Shown: one piece after another, positions 47,897 to 58,036 of the stretch | Position numbering within the stretch: the first letter of the stretch is position 1 | Layout of the letters: each line of letters begins with the position of its first letter | Assembly: GCA_938083085.1 (NCBI GenBank) | Contig: CALLKX010000052.1 | Span: forward strand, 62,001-126,000 | DNA: 64,000 nt | DNA from: an uncultured bacterium | GTDB lineage: Bacteria; Planctomycetota; UBA1135; GCA-002686595 | Direction: 5' to 3' | Notes under the pieces: model-generated | The model's input: the letters and a program-made list of their open reading frames with translations, nothing else | Databases searched by the model: none | What the model was told of the DNA's origin: nothing | Translations under genes and position numbers: made by a program

Positions 47897-49876
47897 TCAG
47901 TGAACCGTGTCCTCGGCGTCCAGGGTGCCAGCGATCAGGTCCCGGGCGAGGTCCAGCTCACGATGCTCCCCGCGTACGACGAGGAGGTCCCCCGGCTGCA
48001 GCACGAGGTCGGCGCCGGGCCCGTGGATCTCGTCTGCGCCGCGCACGACCGAGAGGACCGTCGCGCCAGTTCGGACCCTGAACCCCATTTCCCCCAGAGA
48101 CCGCCCGCAGCCCGCGCAGTCCGTACCCACGAAGAGCGTGTCGACCGCCGTACTCGCGAGGATCTCGCCCACCACGGCGAGGTGGCGCTCCTCGGCGACG
48201 GGGCCCCGGAGGAGCTGGTAGCCCTCTCGACGCACGAGCTCCGTCTGGACCGCGATCGTTCCCCTGGGCACATGAAGCTCCCGCAGGACGCGGCCGAAGA
48301 TCTCCACCGACGTCTCGAACTCCTCGGGGACGACCTGGTTCGCGCCGAGGCGCAGCAGCTCCTCTGTGTCGCTGAGGAAGCGGGTCCGGACGATGACCTG
48401 GACCGAGGGCGAGAGCTGACGCGCGAGGGCCACCGCCCGGCGGCTCGCCCCCGCGTCATTGATGGCCACCACAAAGACCTTGGCTCCGGCGATCCCCGCC
48501 TGCGTCAGAGCGTCGGCCCGACTGGCATCTGCCAGCACGATGGGGACTCCGGCGGCCCGCTCCCGCTTGACCCTGTCGGGGTCGGTGTCGAGCACGCGAT
48601 GGTCGACTCCGGTCGCCGCGAGGACCCGGGCGAGATGCTCGCCCGTGAGCCCGAAGCCGGCGATCAGGACCCGCGGCGCGTCCTCCGGTTGAACCCCGTC
48701 GCCGCCATCGGCGCTCGAAGGACGCCCGGCGTCACCCCGCCTCCAAGCGAGGCGCATCACGACAGGGGTGACCACCATGGAGAGCACCGCCACCGCGAGG
48801 AAGCGCTGCTCGTCCGCGCCCCCGAGCACCCCGAGCTCGCGGGCCTGGCTCGCCACCACGAAGGCGAATTCCCCCACCTGGAAGAGGGCCGCGGCGACGA
48901 TCATCGCCGTCCGGCGCGACCGGGTCAGGTAGTAGCCCACGCCGAAGACAACCGCGGCCTTGGTGCCCGCCACCGCCAGGAAGAGCGAGAGGGTCGCCAC
49001 GGGCTCCTCGATGACAATCGAGGCGTCGAAGAGCATCCCGATCGAGACGAAGAAGAGCGCGCTGAACACGTCACGAAAGGGCAGGATCTCGTCGACGACC
49101 TGGTGGTTGTACTCCGACTCGGAGACGACCAGACCGGCGATGAAGGCGCCCAGGGCCAGGGGCAGGTCGAGGCTCTCGGTGAGCCAGGCGGCGCCCAACG
49201 CCACCAGCACAGTGAACAGCGTGAAGAGCTCACGGCCGCCGGCGCGCACGACCACGGGGGCCATGCGGGAGAAGCCGTAACGCGCGGCCAAGAGGACGAC
49301 CACCACCGCCACCACCGCCTTCGCGCCCGCGACCCCGAAGTCCGCGAACCCGCCGCCGCCGCCCCCGCCGAGCAGGGGGACGAAGAGCAGCAGGGGGATG
49401 ATCGCGAGGTCCTGGAAGAGCAGGATCGCCACGGCGAGCTGGCCGTGGGGCGTGTCCACCTGGCGCTCGTCGGTGAGCGTCTTCAGCACCACCGCGGTGC
49501 TGGAGAGGACCACGAGGAAGGCGAAGAGGACGGCGCCCGACACGTCGCGGCCAAGGGCGATCCCGCCCAGCCCGACGACCAGGAGGGTCAGCGCGACCTG
49601 CCCGAAGCCGCCGACGAGGAGGGCTCGCTTGAGGAGCAGGAGCCGCGGGAGGGAGAACTCCAGCCCGACGGTGAAGAGCAGGAGCGCGACCCCGATCTCG
49701 GCCAGCGCCTCGACCTCCTCCACGGAGCGGATCCAGCTCAGGGCATGGGGGCCGAACAGGGCCCCTGCCACGACGAACCCGGCGACGGAGGGGAGTTGGA
49801 CCCGCCGCAGCAGGACGACGATCGGGATCGACGCCGCCAGCAGCAGCACGATGTCCGTGAGGAACGTATGGGGCAT
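47897..49876 (-). CDS. Kef-type monovalent cation:proton antiporter (CPA2) with TrkA-N and TrkA-C domains
   Basis: PSVAGFVVAGALFGPHAL..IGVALLLFTVGLEFSL; LFQDLAIIPLLL; VLIAGFGLTGEHLARVLAATGVDHRVLDTDPDRV; TrkA-C C-terminus. Confidence 0.95.
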   Translation of the reverse strand: MPHTFLTDIVLLLAASIPIVVLLRRVQLPSVAGFVVAGALFGPHALSWIRSVEEVEALAEIGVALLLFTVGLEFSLPRLLLLKRALLVGGFGQVALTLLVVGLGGIALGRDVSGAVLFAFLVVLSSTAVVLKTLTDERQVDTPHGQLAVAILLFQDLAIIPLLLFVPLLGGGGGGGFADFGVAGAKAVVAVVVVLLAARYGFSRMAPVVVRAGGRELFTLFTVLVALGAAWLTESLDLPLALGAFIAGLVVSESEYNHQVVDEILPFRDVFSALFFVSIGMLFDASIVIEEPVATLSLFLAVAGTKAAVVFGVGYYLTRSRRTAMIVAAALFQVGEFAFVVASQARELGVLGGADEQRFLAVAVLSMVVTPVVMRLAWRRGDAGRPSSADGGDGVQPEDAPRVLIAGFGLTGEHLARVLAATGVDHRVLDTDPDRVKRERAAGVPIVLADASRADALTQAGIAGAKVFVVAINDAGASRRAVALARQLSPSVQVIVRTRFLSDTEELLRLGANQVVPEEFETSVEIFGRVLRELHVPRGTIAVQTELVRREGYQLLRGPVAEERHLAVVGEILASTAVDTLFVGTDCAGCGRSLGEMGFRVRTGATVLSVVRGADEIHGPGADLVLQPGDLLVVRGEHRELDLARDLIAGTLDAEDTVH

Positions 49877-49909
49877 CGAGGTGGGGAGCCAGCTTGGCCC
49901 AAGACAGGT

Positions 49910-50662
49910 TCAGTTGACGGTCATTCCGCCGTTGACCACCAGGGTCTGCCCTGTGACAAACCCCGCCTCATCGCTCGCGAAGTAGACCGCGGCGCCCGCG
50001 ATGTCCTCCGGCTTGCCCCAGCGGTCCATGGGAATCAGGGCGCGGTAGCCGTCCTTCATGTCCTGAGGGTCGTTCTCGTGCCGCTCCACGGGGATCCAGC
50101 CCGGGGAGACCATGTTGACCGTGATCCCAAACGGCGCGAGCTCCTGGGACATGGAGCGGGTCCAGCCGCGCTGGGCCCCCTTGGCCGCCACGTACGGGCT
50201 GAAGTTGGGCACGCCCCGGTCGAAGACCTCGGAGCCGATGTTGATGATGCGCCCGTGCTTGCGCGCCTTCATCCCCGGCAGGACCGCGCGGGTCACCAGG
50301 TAGGGGCTCTTTACAAAGAACTCGAGCATCGACTGGTGGAAGGACCAGTCGTACTCCTCGATGGGCATCTGAGGCTGATCGGGGGTGGCGTTGAAGACCA
50401 CGATGTCCACCGGGCCCAGCTCCGACTCGATGTCGGCGATCATCCTCTCGACGCTCTCGGGGTCGACCACGTTGGCCTTGAAGAGCGCCCCCTCGAGCCC
50501 CTCCTCGCGGAACTCCTCGAGCGCCTTGGCAGCGCGCAACTCGTTGTTCGCGAAGTTCAGGGCCACCTTCGCGCCGGCGCGGCCGAGGTGGAACGCCATG
50601 GCCTTGCCGAGGCCTGTGGTGGAGCCCGTCACGAGGGCAACACGTCCTTTGAGGTCAAACAT
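49910..50662 (-). CDS. Short-chain dehydrogenase/reductase (FabG-like)
   Basis: GRVALVTGSTTGLGKAMAFHLGRAGA; GRIINIGSEV...YVAAKGAQRGWTRSMSQELAPFGITVNMVSPGWI; C-terminal VTGQTLVVNGGMTVN. Confidence 0.93.
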   Translation of the reverse strand: MFDLKGRVALVTGSTTGLGKAMAFHLGRAGAKVALNFANNELRAAKALEEFREEGLEGALFKANVVDPESVERMIADIESELGPVDIVVFNATPDQPQMPIEEYDWSFHQSMLEFFVKSPYLVTRAVLPGMKARKHGRIINIGSEVFDRGVPNFSPYVAAKGAQRGWTRSMSQELAPFGITVNMVSPGWIPVERHENDPQDMKDGYRALIPMDRWGKPEDIAGAAVYFASDEAGFVTGQTLVVNGGMTVN

Positions 50663-50682
50663 GGGCGAGTTCTTGGGTGCGG

Positions 50683-51846
50683 TCAGTCAGCCAGAAAGCG
50701 GTGGACGGTGAACTGGCGATATTCCTCGCCAGGCACCAGGAGCACCGAGGGGAAGCCCGGCTCGTTGATGGCGTCGGGGTATCCCTGGGTCTCCAGGCAG
50801 CAGGCCGAGCGGTGCGCGTAGACCGCGCCGCCCTTGCCGGAGTCGCCCTTCAGGAAGTTCCCCGAGTAGAACTGGAGGCCCGGTTGATCGGTGAAGAGCT
50901 CCAGGGTCCGCCCGCTGGCCGGGTCGGTGAGCACCGCCACAGGCCCCGCTGCCATGACCGCCTCCGAGCCGCCCTCGAGCGCGCTGGAGCGCACCGCGTA
51001 GTTGTGGTCGTAGCCGAGGGCTGAGGTGTCATCCAACGCCCCGATCCGCGCGCCGATGAGCTCGGGGGTGCGGAAGTCCAGGGGCGTGCCCGCCACCGAT
51101 TCGATCGCGCCCGTGGGGATCAGTGTGGCGTCAGCAGGGGTGTAGCGGTCCGCGTTGACCTGCAGCTCATGGTCCAGCACGGAGGCGCTGCCCGCCCCCG
51201 CGAGGTTGAAGTAGCTGTGGTGCGTGAGGTTGACGGGCGTCGGCTGGTCCGCGGTGGCGCGATACTCGACGATGAGCTCGTCCGCCTCGGTCAGGGTGTA
51301 GGTCACCGTCGCGTCCACGCGACCGGGGTACCCCTCGTCGCCGTCCTCCGAGGTGAGCCGAAAGGTCACCGAGGCGAGGCTGGGATGCGGCTCGGCGCGC
51401 CACATGCGGTGGCTGTAACCCCGGTCTCCGCCGTGGAGGTGGTTGGGATCATTGTTCGTGGCGAGCTGGTACGTGCGCCCCTCGAGGGTGAAGCGGCCGC
51501 GGGCGACCCGGTTCGCGACCCGACCCACGGTGGACCCGAAGTACTGGTTGGCGTCGCTCTCGTAGCCAGAGACGTCGTCGAAGCCGAGCACCACGTCCGC
51601 TCGCTCTCCGCCGCGGTCCGCGACGTTCATGGAGACAAGCGTCGCCCCGAACTCCGTGAGATGCGCCTCCGTCCCGCGACCGTTCCGCAGGACAAAGAGG
51701 TTCGCGGCGGTGCCATCGGCGGTCGCCCCGAAGGACCGGACGTCGACCGGCGAGGCGGCGGGGTTGCCTGTCCCGGTCGCGCTGCACGCGACGAGGGCCA
51801 TGAGGGCGATCAGCAGGAGGGGGAGTTGAAGCACGGTTCGAGTCAT
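50683..51846 (-). CDS. Aldose 1-epimerase (galactose mutarotase), lipoprotein-type signal
   Basis: Lipobox ALVACSA; NQYFGSTVGRVANRVARGRFTLEGRTYQLATNNDPNHLHGGDRGYSHRMW; PVNLTHHSYFNLAG; ETQGYPDAINEPGFPSVLLVPGEEY. Confidence 0.94.
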   Translation of the reverse strand: MTRTVLQLPLLLIALMALVACSATGTGNPAASPVDVRSFGATADGTAANLFVLRNGRGTEAHLTEFGATLVSMNVADRGGERADVVLGFDDVSGYESDANQYFGSTVGRVANRVARGRFTLEGRTYQLATNNDPNHLHGGDRGYSHRMWRAEPHPSLASVTFRLTSEDGDEGYPGRVDATVTYTLTEADELIVEYRATADQPTPVNLTHHSYFNLAGAGSASVLDHELQVNADRYTPADATLIPTGAIESVAGTPLDFRTPELIGARIGALDDTSALGYDHNYAVRSSALEGGSEAVMAAGPVAVLTDPASGRTLELFTDQPGLQFYSGNFLKGDSGKGGAVYAHRSACCLETQGYPDAINEPGFPSVLLVPGEEYRQFTVHRFLAD

Positions 51847-51854
51847 GGGTTCCT

Positions 51855-52907
51855 TCAGGTCGTTCGTTCAGTCCGCGCGCGGGCGCGCTCCCGCGCCCGA
51901 CGCGCCTCCGCGAGCCGCCGCACCACCTCGTCCGCGACCGCCCCAAGGAGGAGCACCCCGCCGACGATGGCGAACTCGAGCTGACTGGGGATGCCGAGCA
52001 GCACGATCGAGTTGTACAGCAACCGCATCACCGCCGCACCGAGGACCACCCCGAGGATGGACCCTTCTCCGCCGCGGAGGCTACAGCCGCCCAGCACGGC
52101 CGCTGCGATGGCGTAGAGCTCGTAGAAGTTGCCCATGCTGGCCGGCTGGACGGAGTTCACGTCCAGGGCGAAGAGCACCCCCCCGACCCCCGCGAGGAGC
52201 GAGCAGATCACGTACGCGAGGATCGTCACCCGCTCCACCGGGACCCCGGCGTAGCGGGCCGCGACGGGGTTCCGCCCGAGAGCCAGCATCCAGCGTCCCC
52301 AGACGCTGCGGCCCAGGAAGACGGCCGCGAGGACCGCGACCGCCACGAGCACCAGCGCCGGCGCCGGCACGTCGAGGGCGCCAATGGAGAAGGGGCGACC
52401 GGTGGCCAGGGACCGAAGGCCGTCGTGGCTAGACCCGAACCCCATGGTCTGGTCGTCCACGATGTAGCGCGCCACGCCGCGGTAGACCAGCAGCCCGCAG
52501 AGCGTGACCACGAAGGGCTGGAGGCCCAGGCGCGTGATGAGGAGCCCGTGAATGACGCCGAGGCTCGCCGCCAAGACGAGGACCAAGACCACGGCCGCCC
52601 CCGCGGGGACCCCAGCTTCCAGCAAGAGCGGGAGCGAGGTCGCGACCAGAGCGATGACCGAGCCGATGGAGAGGTCGATCCCCGCCGTGACGATGGGGAA
52701 CGCTGCGCCGATGCCGATGATCCCGAAGAGCGCCGTGCGCTGGAGGACGTTCTCGAGGTTCTCCGCCCCGAAGAAGCGCGGGTTCATGGCGCCAGTCGTG
52801 ACCACGATCGCCACCAGGAGCCCGAAGATCCCCAGCACCTTGCCCCACCCCGCCAGAGGGGAGCTCGCGTCCGAATGCGCCGCGCTGGCGCTGCCTGATT
52901 CCGTCAT
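51855..52907 (-). CDS. Ribose-type sugar ABC transporter permease
   Basis: VTAGIDLSIGSVIALV...LITRLGLQPFVVTLCGLLVYRGVARYIV; VLGGCSLRGGEGSILGVVLGA: RbsC family. Confidence 0.94.
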   Translation of the reverse strand: MTESGSASAAHSDASSPLAGWGKVLGIFGLLVAIVVTTGAMNPRFFGAENLENVLQRTALFGIIGIGAAFPIVTAGIDLSIGSVIALVATSLPLLLEAGVPAGAAVVLVLVLAASLGVIHGLLITRLGLQPFVVTLCGLLVYRGVARYIVDDQTMGFGSSHDGLRSLATGRPFSIGALDVPAPALVLVAVAVLAAVFLGRSVWGRWMLALGRNPVAARYAGVPVERVTILAYVICSLLAGVGGVLFALDVNSVQPASMGNFYELYAIAAAVLGGCSLRGGEGSILGVVLGAAVMRLLYNSIVLLGIPSQLEFAIVGGVLLLGAVADEVVRRLAEARRARERARARTERTT

Positions 52908-54427
52908 GTCGTCGCTCCCTCTATCCGAGAGCCGCCGCCGGTGGCGAGCTCCATGACCGCCTCCTCGGTGGCCACGCTCCGGTCCAGTGTTCCAGTGATC
53001 TGTCCGTCATGCAGCACGACCACGCGATCCGAGAGGCGCAGCAGCTCCTCCATGTCGCTGGACGCGAAGAGCACCGCCAGGCCCTCCGATGCCAGCCGCT
53101 CGAGGAGCAGGTAGAGCTCCTCGCGGGCGCCCACATCTACGCCCCGGGTCGGCTCGTCCATGAGCAGGATCGTCGGCTCCGCAGCGAGCCAGCGCCCCAC
53201 AACGACCTTCTGCTGGTTGCCCCCGGAGAGGGTCTGCACCACCTGCTCTATCCCGGCGGTCCGCACGCCCAGGCGCTCCACCTGCGCCGCGGCCACGGCG
53301 CGCTCGGCGGCCCCGTCCACGAGCCCACGGCGGCGGCGGCGATCGAGGGTGGCGAGGGCGGTGTTCACCCGCACCCCCTCCTCGAGCAGCAGGCCCTGGA
53401 GCTTGCGATCCTCGGGGACGAGCGCGAGCCCCGCCCTCGCGGCGTCGCGGGGTCCCCTGAAGCGCTCGGGCTGGCCGTCGACCCGGACCTCCCCGGAGAC
53501 GGGCGCGCGCAGGCCGAAGACGGTCTCCAGCAGCTCGGTGCGGCCGGCGCCCACAAGCCCCGCGAGCCCCACCAGCTCGCCGGGGCGGACCTGAAGGTCC
53601 ACGGCGGCGGCGGGGAAGGCGTCGGTCACAAGCTCACGGAGCTCGAGGACCGGCGCGCTGGAGACCCCGCCGGCCTCGGCCCGCGCCACGGGGGCCGCCA
53701 GGTCTCGCCCCACCATCAACCGGACCATGGCCTCGCGGGTGAGCTGGTCACGGGTCAGGTGCCCCGCGTTCTGACCGTCCCGAAGCACAAAGGCGCGGTC
53801 CGCGAGCTCGAGGATCTCGGTCAGGCGGTGCGAGACGTAGAGCACCGTGATGCCATTCGCCCGAAGCTGGTGCACCAGCTCGAACAGCCGCGAGGTCTCC
53901 TTCGAGGTGAGGCTCGAGGTTGGCTCGTCGAGGATGAGCACGCGCGCGTCCTGGTCGATGCCCTTGGCGATCTCGACCAGCTGCCGTTGACCGGCGGCGA
54001 GGCGCTCAACCTTCACATCCGGACCGAAGGCCGCCCCGACCCGTTCGAGGGCGTGGGCCGCGCGCTCGCGCAGCGCCTGGCGATCCACGAGGGGCAACCA
54101 CCCGCGTCGCGGCTCACGACCGAGGCCGATGTTCTCCGCCGCGGAGAGGTTCTCCGCCAAGCAGAGCTCCTGGTGCACCAGCGCCACGCCCCCGCTGGCC
54201 GCCTCGGCCGTCGAGCGCGGCGCCCAGACACCTCCCTCGTAGGTCATCGACCCCTCGTCCGGCTGCTCCAGCCCCGCGAGGCACTTGAGCAGCGTGCTCT
54301 TCCCCGCGCCGTTCTCCCCCACGAGCGCCACGACCTCGCCCGAACCGGCATCGAGATCCACGCCGCCGAGGGCGAGCACCCCGGGGAAGCGGCGGACGAG
54401 CCCCCTGGCCGAGAGGCGCGCGGTCAC
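52904..54427 (-). CDS. Sugar ABC transporter ATP-binding protein (RbsA/MglA type, two ABC domains)
   Basis: GENGAGKSTLLKCLAGLEQPDEG; LAAGQRQLVEIAKGIDQDARVLILDEPTSSLT; LSGGNQQKVVVGRWLAAEPTILLMDEPTRGVDVGAREELY. GTG start inferred (GTGA overlap). Confidence 0.94.
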   Translation of the reverse strand: MTARLSARGLVRRFPGVLALGGVDLDAGSGEVVALVGENGAGKSTLLKCLAGLEQPDEGSMTYEGGVWAPRSTAEAASGGVALVHQELCLAENLSAAENIGLGREPRRGWLPLVDRQALRERAAHALERVGAAFGPDVKVERLAAGQRQLVEIAKGIDQDARVLILDEPTSSLTSKETSRLFELVHQLRANGITVLYVSHRLTEILELADRAFVLRDGQNAGHLTRDQLTREAMVRLMVGRDLAAPVARAEAGGVSSAPVLELRELVTDAFPAAAVDLQVRPGELVGLAGLVGAGRTELLETVFGLRAPVSGEVRVDGQPERFRGPRDAARAGLALVPEDRKLQGLLLEEGVRVNTALATLDRRRRRGLVDGAAERAVAAAQVERLGVRTAGIEQVVQTLSGGNQQKVVVGRWLAAEPTILLMDEPTRGVDVGAREELYLLLERLASEGLAVLFASSDMEELLRLSDRVVVLHDGQITGTLDRSVATEEAVMELATGGGSRIEGATT

Positions 54428-55464
54428 TTGCCCGAGCCTGCGGCGATGTCCGCCTTGAGCTTCGTGCGAAAGGCCTCGAGGTTGTCCTTTCTCACGACCG
54501 TCGGCGGCGTCGAGAGAGTCCCGCCTTCCGGCAGGACGGACTCGTCCCCCTCGCACAGACCCTTCAGGATCCGGACCGACTCATAGCCGTACTGGAAGGG
54601 GTTCTGACTCACGGTGCCGAGCACATGCCCGGCGGCGATCCCGTCCAGGGTCGCGTCCTGCTCGTCGAAGGAGGCGATCGCCACCTCACCGAGCCGGCCT
54701 GCGCCCTTGAGCGCCTCGACGCACGCCGGCGCGTTGTAGGCAAAGAGGCCCGCCACGCCGACGAGCTCGGGGTACTTGACCAGGGTGTCCTCGACGTTGG
54801 ACTTGGCCCGCGCGGCGTCGAAGTCGTCGGTCCGGGTCGCGACGATCGTGAAACCGTTGCCCGCGAGCGCCGCGTCCACGGCGTCACTCCGGGTGGCGTC
54901 CGAGCTGCGCCCGAGCAGCGCGTCGATCACGCCCTGGCGACGGAGGCGCGCGTTGTCCTGCTCGAGGCGGCCCACGAAGATCGCAACCTCGCCGCCGCCC
55001 GGGAGGGCCTCCACGAGCAGCTCGCCGCAGGCCCGACCGGCCTCGTAGTTGTCCACGCCGATGAAGCAGCGACGCTTCGACTTGGGCGCGTCGGAGTCGT
55101 GGGTAATGAGGTGAACTCGGTCCGTCAACGAGTCCAGGAAGGGCGTCATGTTCTCCGCGTCCACCGGGCTGATCGCCACGGCGTCCACACCGCGCACGAG
55201 GAGGTCCTGGACCTTCTGCTGCTGGACCTCAGCCGTCGCCGGCGATGGAAACACGACCTCGACGTCCACGCCAAACTCGGCCTCGGCGGCCCGAGCCCCG
55301 GCGGCGGCCACATCCCAGAAGGGATCTACACCGTTGGAGACATAGGCGATCCGGACCCCGTCGCCTTCTCCTCCATCGCCCGGCTGACAGGCGGCGGCGA
55401 GGAGGGCGGCGCCCAGGGAGAGGGCAGCGAAGAGCGGGCGGGCTGAGTGAGGCATGACGATCAA
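54424..55464 (-). CDS. Sugar ABC transporter substrate-binding lipoprotein (periplasmic binding protein 4 type, RbsB-like)
   Basis: Lipobox LLAAACQPG; RIAYVSNGVDPFWDVAAAGARAAEAEFGVDVEVVFPS...VQDLLVRGVDAVAISPVDAENMTPFLD. Confidence 0.93.
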   Translation of the reverse strand: MIVMPHSARPLFAALSLGAALLAAACQPGDGGEGDGVRIAYVSNGVDPFWDVAAAGARAAEAEFGVDVEVVFPSPATAEVQQQKVQDLLVRGVDAVAISPVDAENMTPFLDSLTDRVHLITHDSDAPKSKRRCFIGVDNYEAGRACGELLVEALPGGGEVAIFVGRLEQDNARLRRQGVIDALLGRSSDATRSDAVDAALAGNGFTIVATRTDDFDAARAKSNVEDTLVKYPELVGVAGLFAYNAPACVEALKGAGRLGEVAIASFDEQDATLDGIAAGHVLGTVSQNPFQYGYESVRILKGLCEGDESVLPEGGTLSTPPTVVRKDNLEAFRTKLKADIAAGSGK

Positions 55465-55681
55465 TCCGTCGCGGAGAGAAGAGGTGCGGAGCGGACGCCG
55501 GGGCGCGCTCGGCGGCCGAGCATACGGGAAGGTCCCAATAGCTGCCGACCTGCGGTCTACCCGAGGTCTGGTCGACCGAGGCGCGAGCGCGTTTCAGCCG
55601 GCTCCGACCGGACGGTCCAGCAACGGAGAATCTGGTCACCCGGCGGTGCCACACCGGCCGCACCGCCTTAGATTCAGCGCC

Positions 55682-57409
55682 ATGCTGCCCCATTCGATCC
55701 GCGCCCTGATGACGCGGCGTCTGCTCACCCCGGCTTTCGCCCTGTGCCTCGCCCTCCCCGCGCCCGCCCAGGACGCTTCCGACGAACAGGCCATCCTCGA
55801 GGGGACGCCCGTGCAGGAACGGGCTGAAGGCGTCGAAGCACCGGCAAAGGTCGAGCCTCCGCCCGTGGTCCCCGCCACGGAGGCTGAGGCCGTGGCGCGC
55901 GCCGGGAAACTCCTGAGCGAGCTCGAGGAGCAGCCCACCCCCGTCGTGCAGGGGTTCCTCGACGCGTATGTCTCGATCATCGAAGCTGAGTTGGTCGAGC
56001 TGGAGCGCATCGAGGCCACGGCGGCGGACAGCCCGGACCGCGAGAAAGAGAACGAGCTCCGCGCGGACACCCAGACGCTCATTTCCGCAGCGGATGACCT
56101 GGTCAAGGCGCTCTCCAAGGCAGGTCAAGACATGGAAGCAACGCGGAGCCGCCTCAGCCGCGCCCGCGAAGCCGCCGCCAAGATCTCCACCACGGAGGCC
56201 GGATCCTTGACCCGGTCCAGCGCCATCGAGCTCGACAAGGAGGTGCTCAAGGCCCGCCTTAGGCCCATGACCCTGGAGCTCGTCCAGGAAGAGCTGGGGG
56301 TGTGGTTGGCGCTCCTCGAGGCGACGTGCGCCGAGATCTCGGCCAAGGAGATTGCCGGCCTCCAAAGCTCCGATGAGGGGCAGGCCCGCTTCAACGAACA
56401 GGCCGTCCTGCTCCGGGGCCAGCGCGGACGACTCATCGAACGGGTCAACATCGTGATCTCCGCGCTGGAGAAGAAGGGCGGCGACGGCTCGGCCGCCAAG
56501 GCCTACATGAGCTCGGTCGTGGCCACGCCGCCCATCACCGGCGTGAATGCAGCGATCACCAGCCTCACCGCATGGCTCGGGAGCCCGGACGGCGGCATCG
56601 CCATCGGCCTCGAGCTGCTCCGAGCGCTGGCGACGATCCTGGTCGCGTTCCTGATCTCCAGGGTCGCCGGCACGGTCACGAAGCGGGCCATGAACCGCGT
56701 CCGCGGGTCCTCCGCGCTGCTCCGACAGTTCGTCGTCTCGACCGTGGAGAAGGGCCTGGTCATGATCGGCCTCCTCATGGCGCTCTCGGCCCTGGGCGTC
56801 AACATGGCCCCGATGGTCGCCGCCATCGGCGCCGCCGGCCTGGTGCTCGGCCTCGCGCTCCAGGGCACCCTCGGCAACCTGGCCAGCGGCCTGATGATCA
56901 TGGTCTTCCGACCGTTCGACGTGGACGACATCGTCGACACCGCCGGAGCCTTCGGCCGCGTGATGGGCATGACCCTCATGACGACCACCATCCGGACCAT
57001 GGACAACCGGACCATCCACGTGCCGAACGGCATGGTCTGGGGGGACGTGATCACCAACGTCACGGCCAACCGCACCCGCCGCGTCGACATGGTCTTCGGC
57101 ATCGGCTACGGCTGCGACTTCGCCCGCGCCCGAGAGGTCCTGCTCGAGATCCTGACCTCCCACGACAAGGTCCTCGACGACCCCGAGCCCAACGTCCGCG
57201 TGCACGAGCTCGCGGACTCGTCGGTCAACCTCATCACACGTCCGTGGGTCAAGACCGACGACTACTGGGACGTCTTCTGGGACGTCACCGAGACCGTCAA
57301 GCGCCGCTTCGACGAGGAGGAGATCCAGATCCCGTTCCCGCAGCGCGACGTCCACTTCTACAACGAGGGGGCGCCCGCCCCCTCGTTGAAGAGCTCCGAG
57401 TCCGCCTGA
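55682..57409 (+). CDS. MscS-family mechanosensitive channel with long N-terminal periplasmic helical domain
   Basis: GAAGLVLGLALQGTLGNLASGLMIMVFRPFDVDDIVDTAGAFGRVMGMTLMTTTIRTMDNRTIHVPNGMVWGDVITNVTANRTRRVDM...IQIPFPQRDVHFY. Confidence 0.95.
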   Translation: MLPHSIRALMTRRLLTPAFALCLALPAPAQDASDEQAILEGTPVQERAEGVEAPAKVEPPPVVPATEAEAVARAGKLLSELEEQPTPVVQGFLDAYVSIIEAELVELERIEATAADSPDREKENELRADTQTLISAADDLVKALSKAGQDMEATRSRLSRAREAAAKISTTEAGSLTRSSAIELDKEVLKARLRPMTLELVQEELGVWLALLEATCAEISAKEIAGLQSSDEGQARFNEQAVLLRGQRGRLIERVNIVISALEKKGGDGSAAKAYMSSVVATPPITGVNAAITSLTAWLGSPDGGIAIGLELLRALATILVAFLISRVAGTVTKRAMNRVRGSSALLRQFVVSTVEKGLVMIGLLMALSALGVNMAPMVAAIGAAGLVLGLALQGTLGNLASGLMIMVFRPFDVDDIVDTAGAFGRVMGMTLMTTTIRTMDNRTIHVPNGMVWGDVITNVTANRTRRVDMVFGIGYGCDFARAREVLLEILTSHDKVLDDPEPNVRVHELADSSVNLITRPWVKTDDYWDVFWDVTETVKRRFDEEEIQIPFPQRDVHFYNEGAPAPSLKSSESA

Positions 57410-57457
57410 TCGCGCTCGGTGCATTCACTCCCTATCTCTTCCTTCGCCTCTCCCCCC

Positions 57458-57988
57458 ATGAAGCTCGTGTTCCTCGCGCTCCCCGCGCTCCTTCTCGCCT
57501 CTTGCCAGTCCATGTCCGAAGGCGTCCTCGCCTTCGAAGCTCGCGCGGTCGTCATCGACGACGCCGACATCGATACGACCGACCCTGGCTCGGTCTTTGA
57601 TGACGAGAACATCGAACTCTCCGGCTACGGCATCCATGCCGCGCTCAAGACCCCCGTCGTGGACTTTCTCGTCGGCGTCGATGATCGCGAGTTCGGCCGT
57701 GAAGACTCCGCCGAGCTTGTCCTCGGCGTCCGCCGCCGCTTCCTCGAGATCTGGAAGCTGCACCCCTTCATCGAGGCGGACTATCGCCACGGCTTCGACC
57801 TCGACAACGGCGTGGACTCGGAGACGTACGACGGCTGGGCTGCCGGCGCCGGCGCGCTGCTCCACCTGACTGACTCGGTCTTCCTCAACTTCCGCCTCAT
57901 GTACGAGTCGACGTCGATCCAACTCCCCAGCACATCCGCAGATGTGGATGGCGTGACGGGCACCATCGGCCTCGGCTTCAGCCTCTGA
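57458..57988 (+). CDS. Small outer-membrane beta-barrel-like lipoprotein (paralog A)
   Basis: Lipobox LLLASCQSMSEG; VLGVRRRFLEIWKLHPFIEADYRHG; C-terminal TGTIGLGFSL. Confidence 0.75.
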   Translation: MKLVFLALPALLLASCQSMSEGVLAFEARAVVIDDADIDTTDPGSVFDDENIELSGYGIHAALKTPVVDFLVGVDDREFGREDSAELVLGVRRRFLEIWKLHPFIEADYRHGFDLDNGVDSETYDGWAAGAGALLHLTDSVFLNFRLMYESTSIQLPSTSADVDGVTGTIGLGFSL

Positions 57989-58036
57989 GGCCGGCGGCGG
58001 ACCGGGTGATCGCTCACCGGCCGGCCAATACAGCAC

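Noticed and set aside
47900-50821. 973-aa plus-strand ORF opposite the Kef-type antiporter
   Set aside because: Antisense open frame produced by high GC; product is Arg/Glu/His/Asp-rich without domains, while the minus strand encodes a clear antiporter.
53009-54586. 525-aa plus-strand ORF opposite the sugar ABC ATPase
   Set aside because: Antisense artefact of high GC.
55229-57424. 731-aa minus-strand ORF opposite the second MscS gene
   Set aside because: Antisense artefact; low-complexity composition versus a clear MscS on the plus strand.
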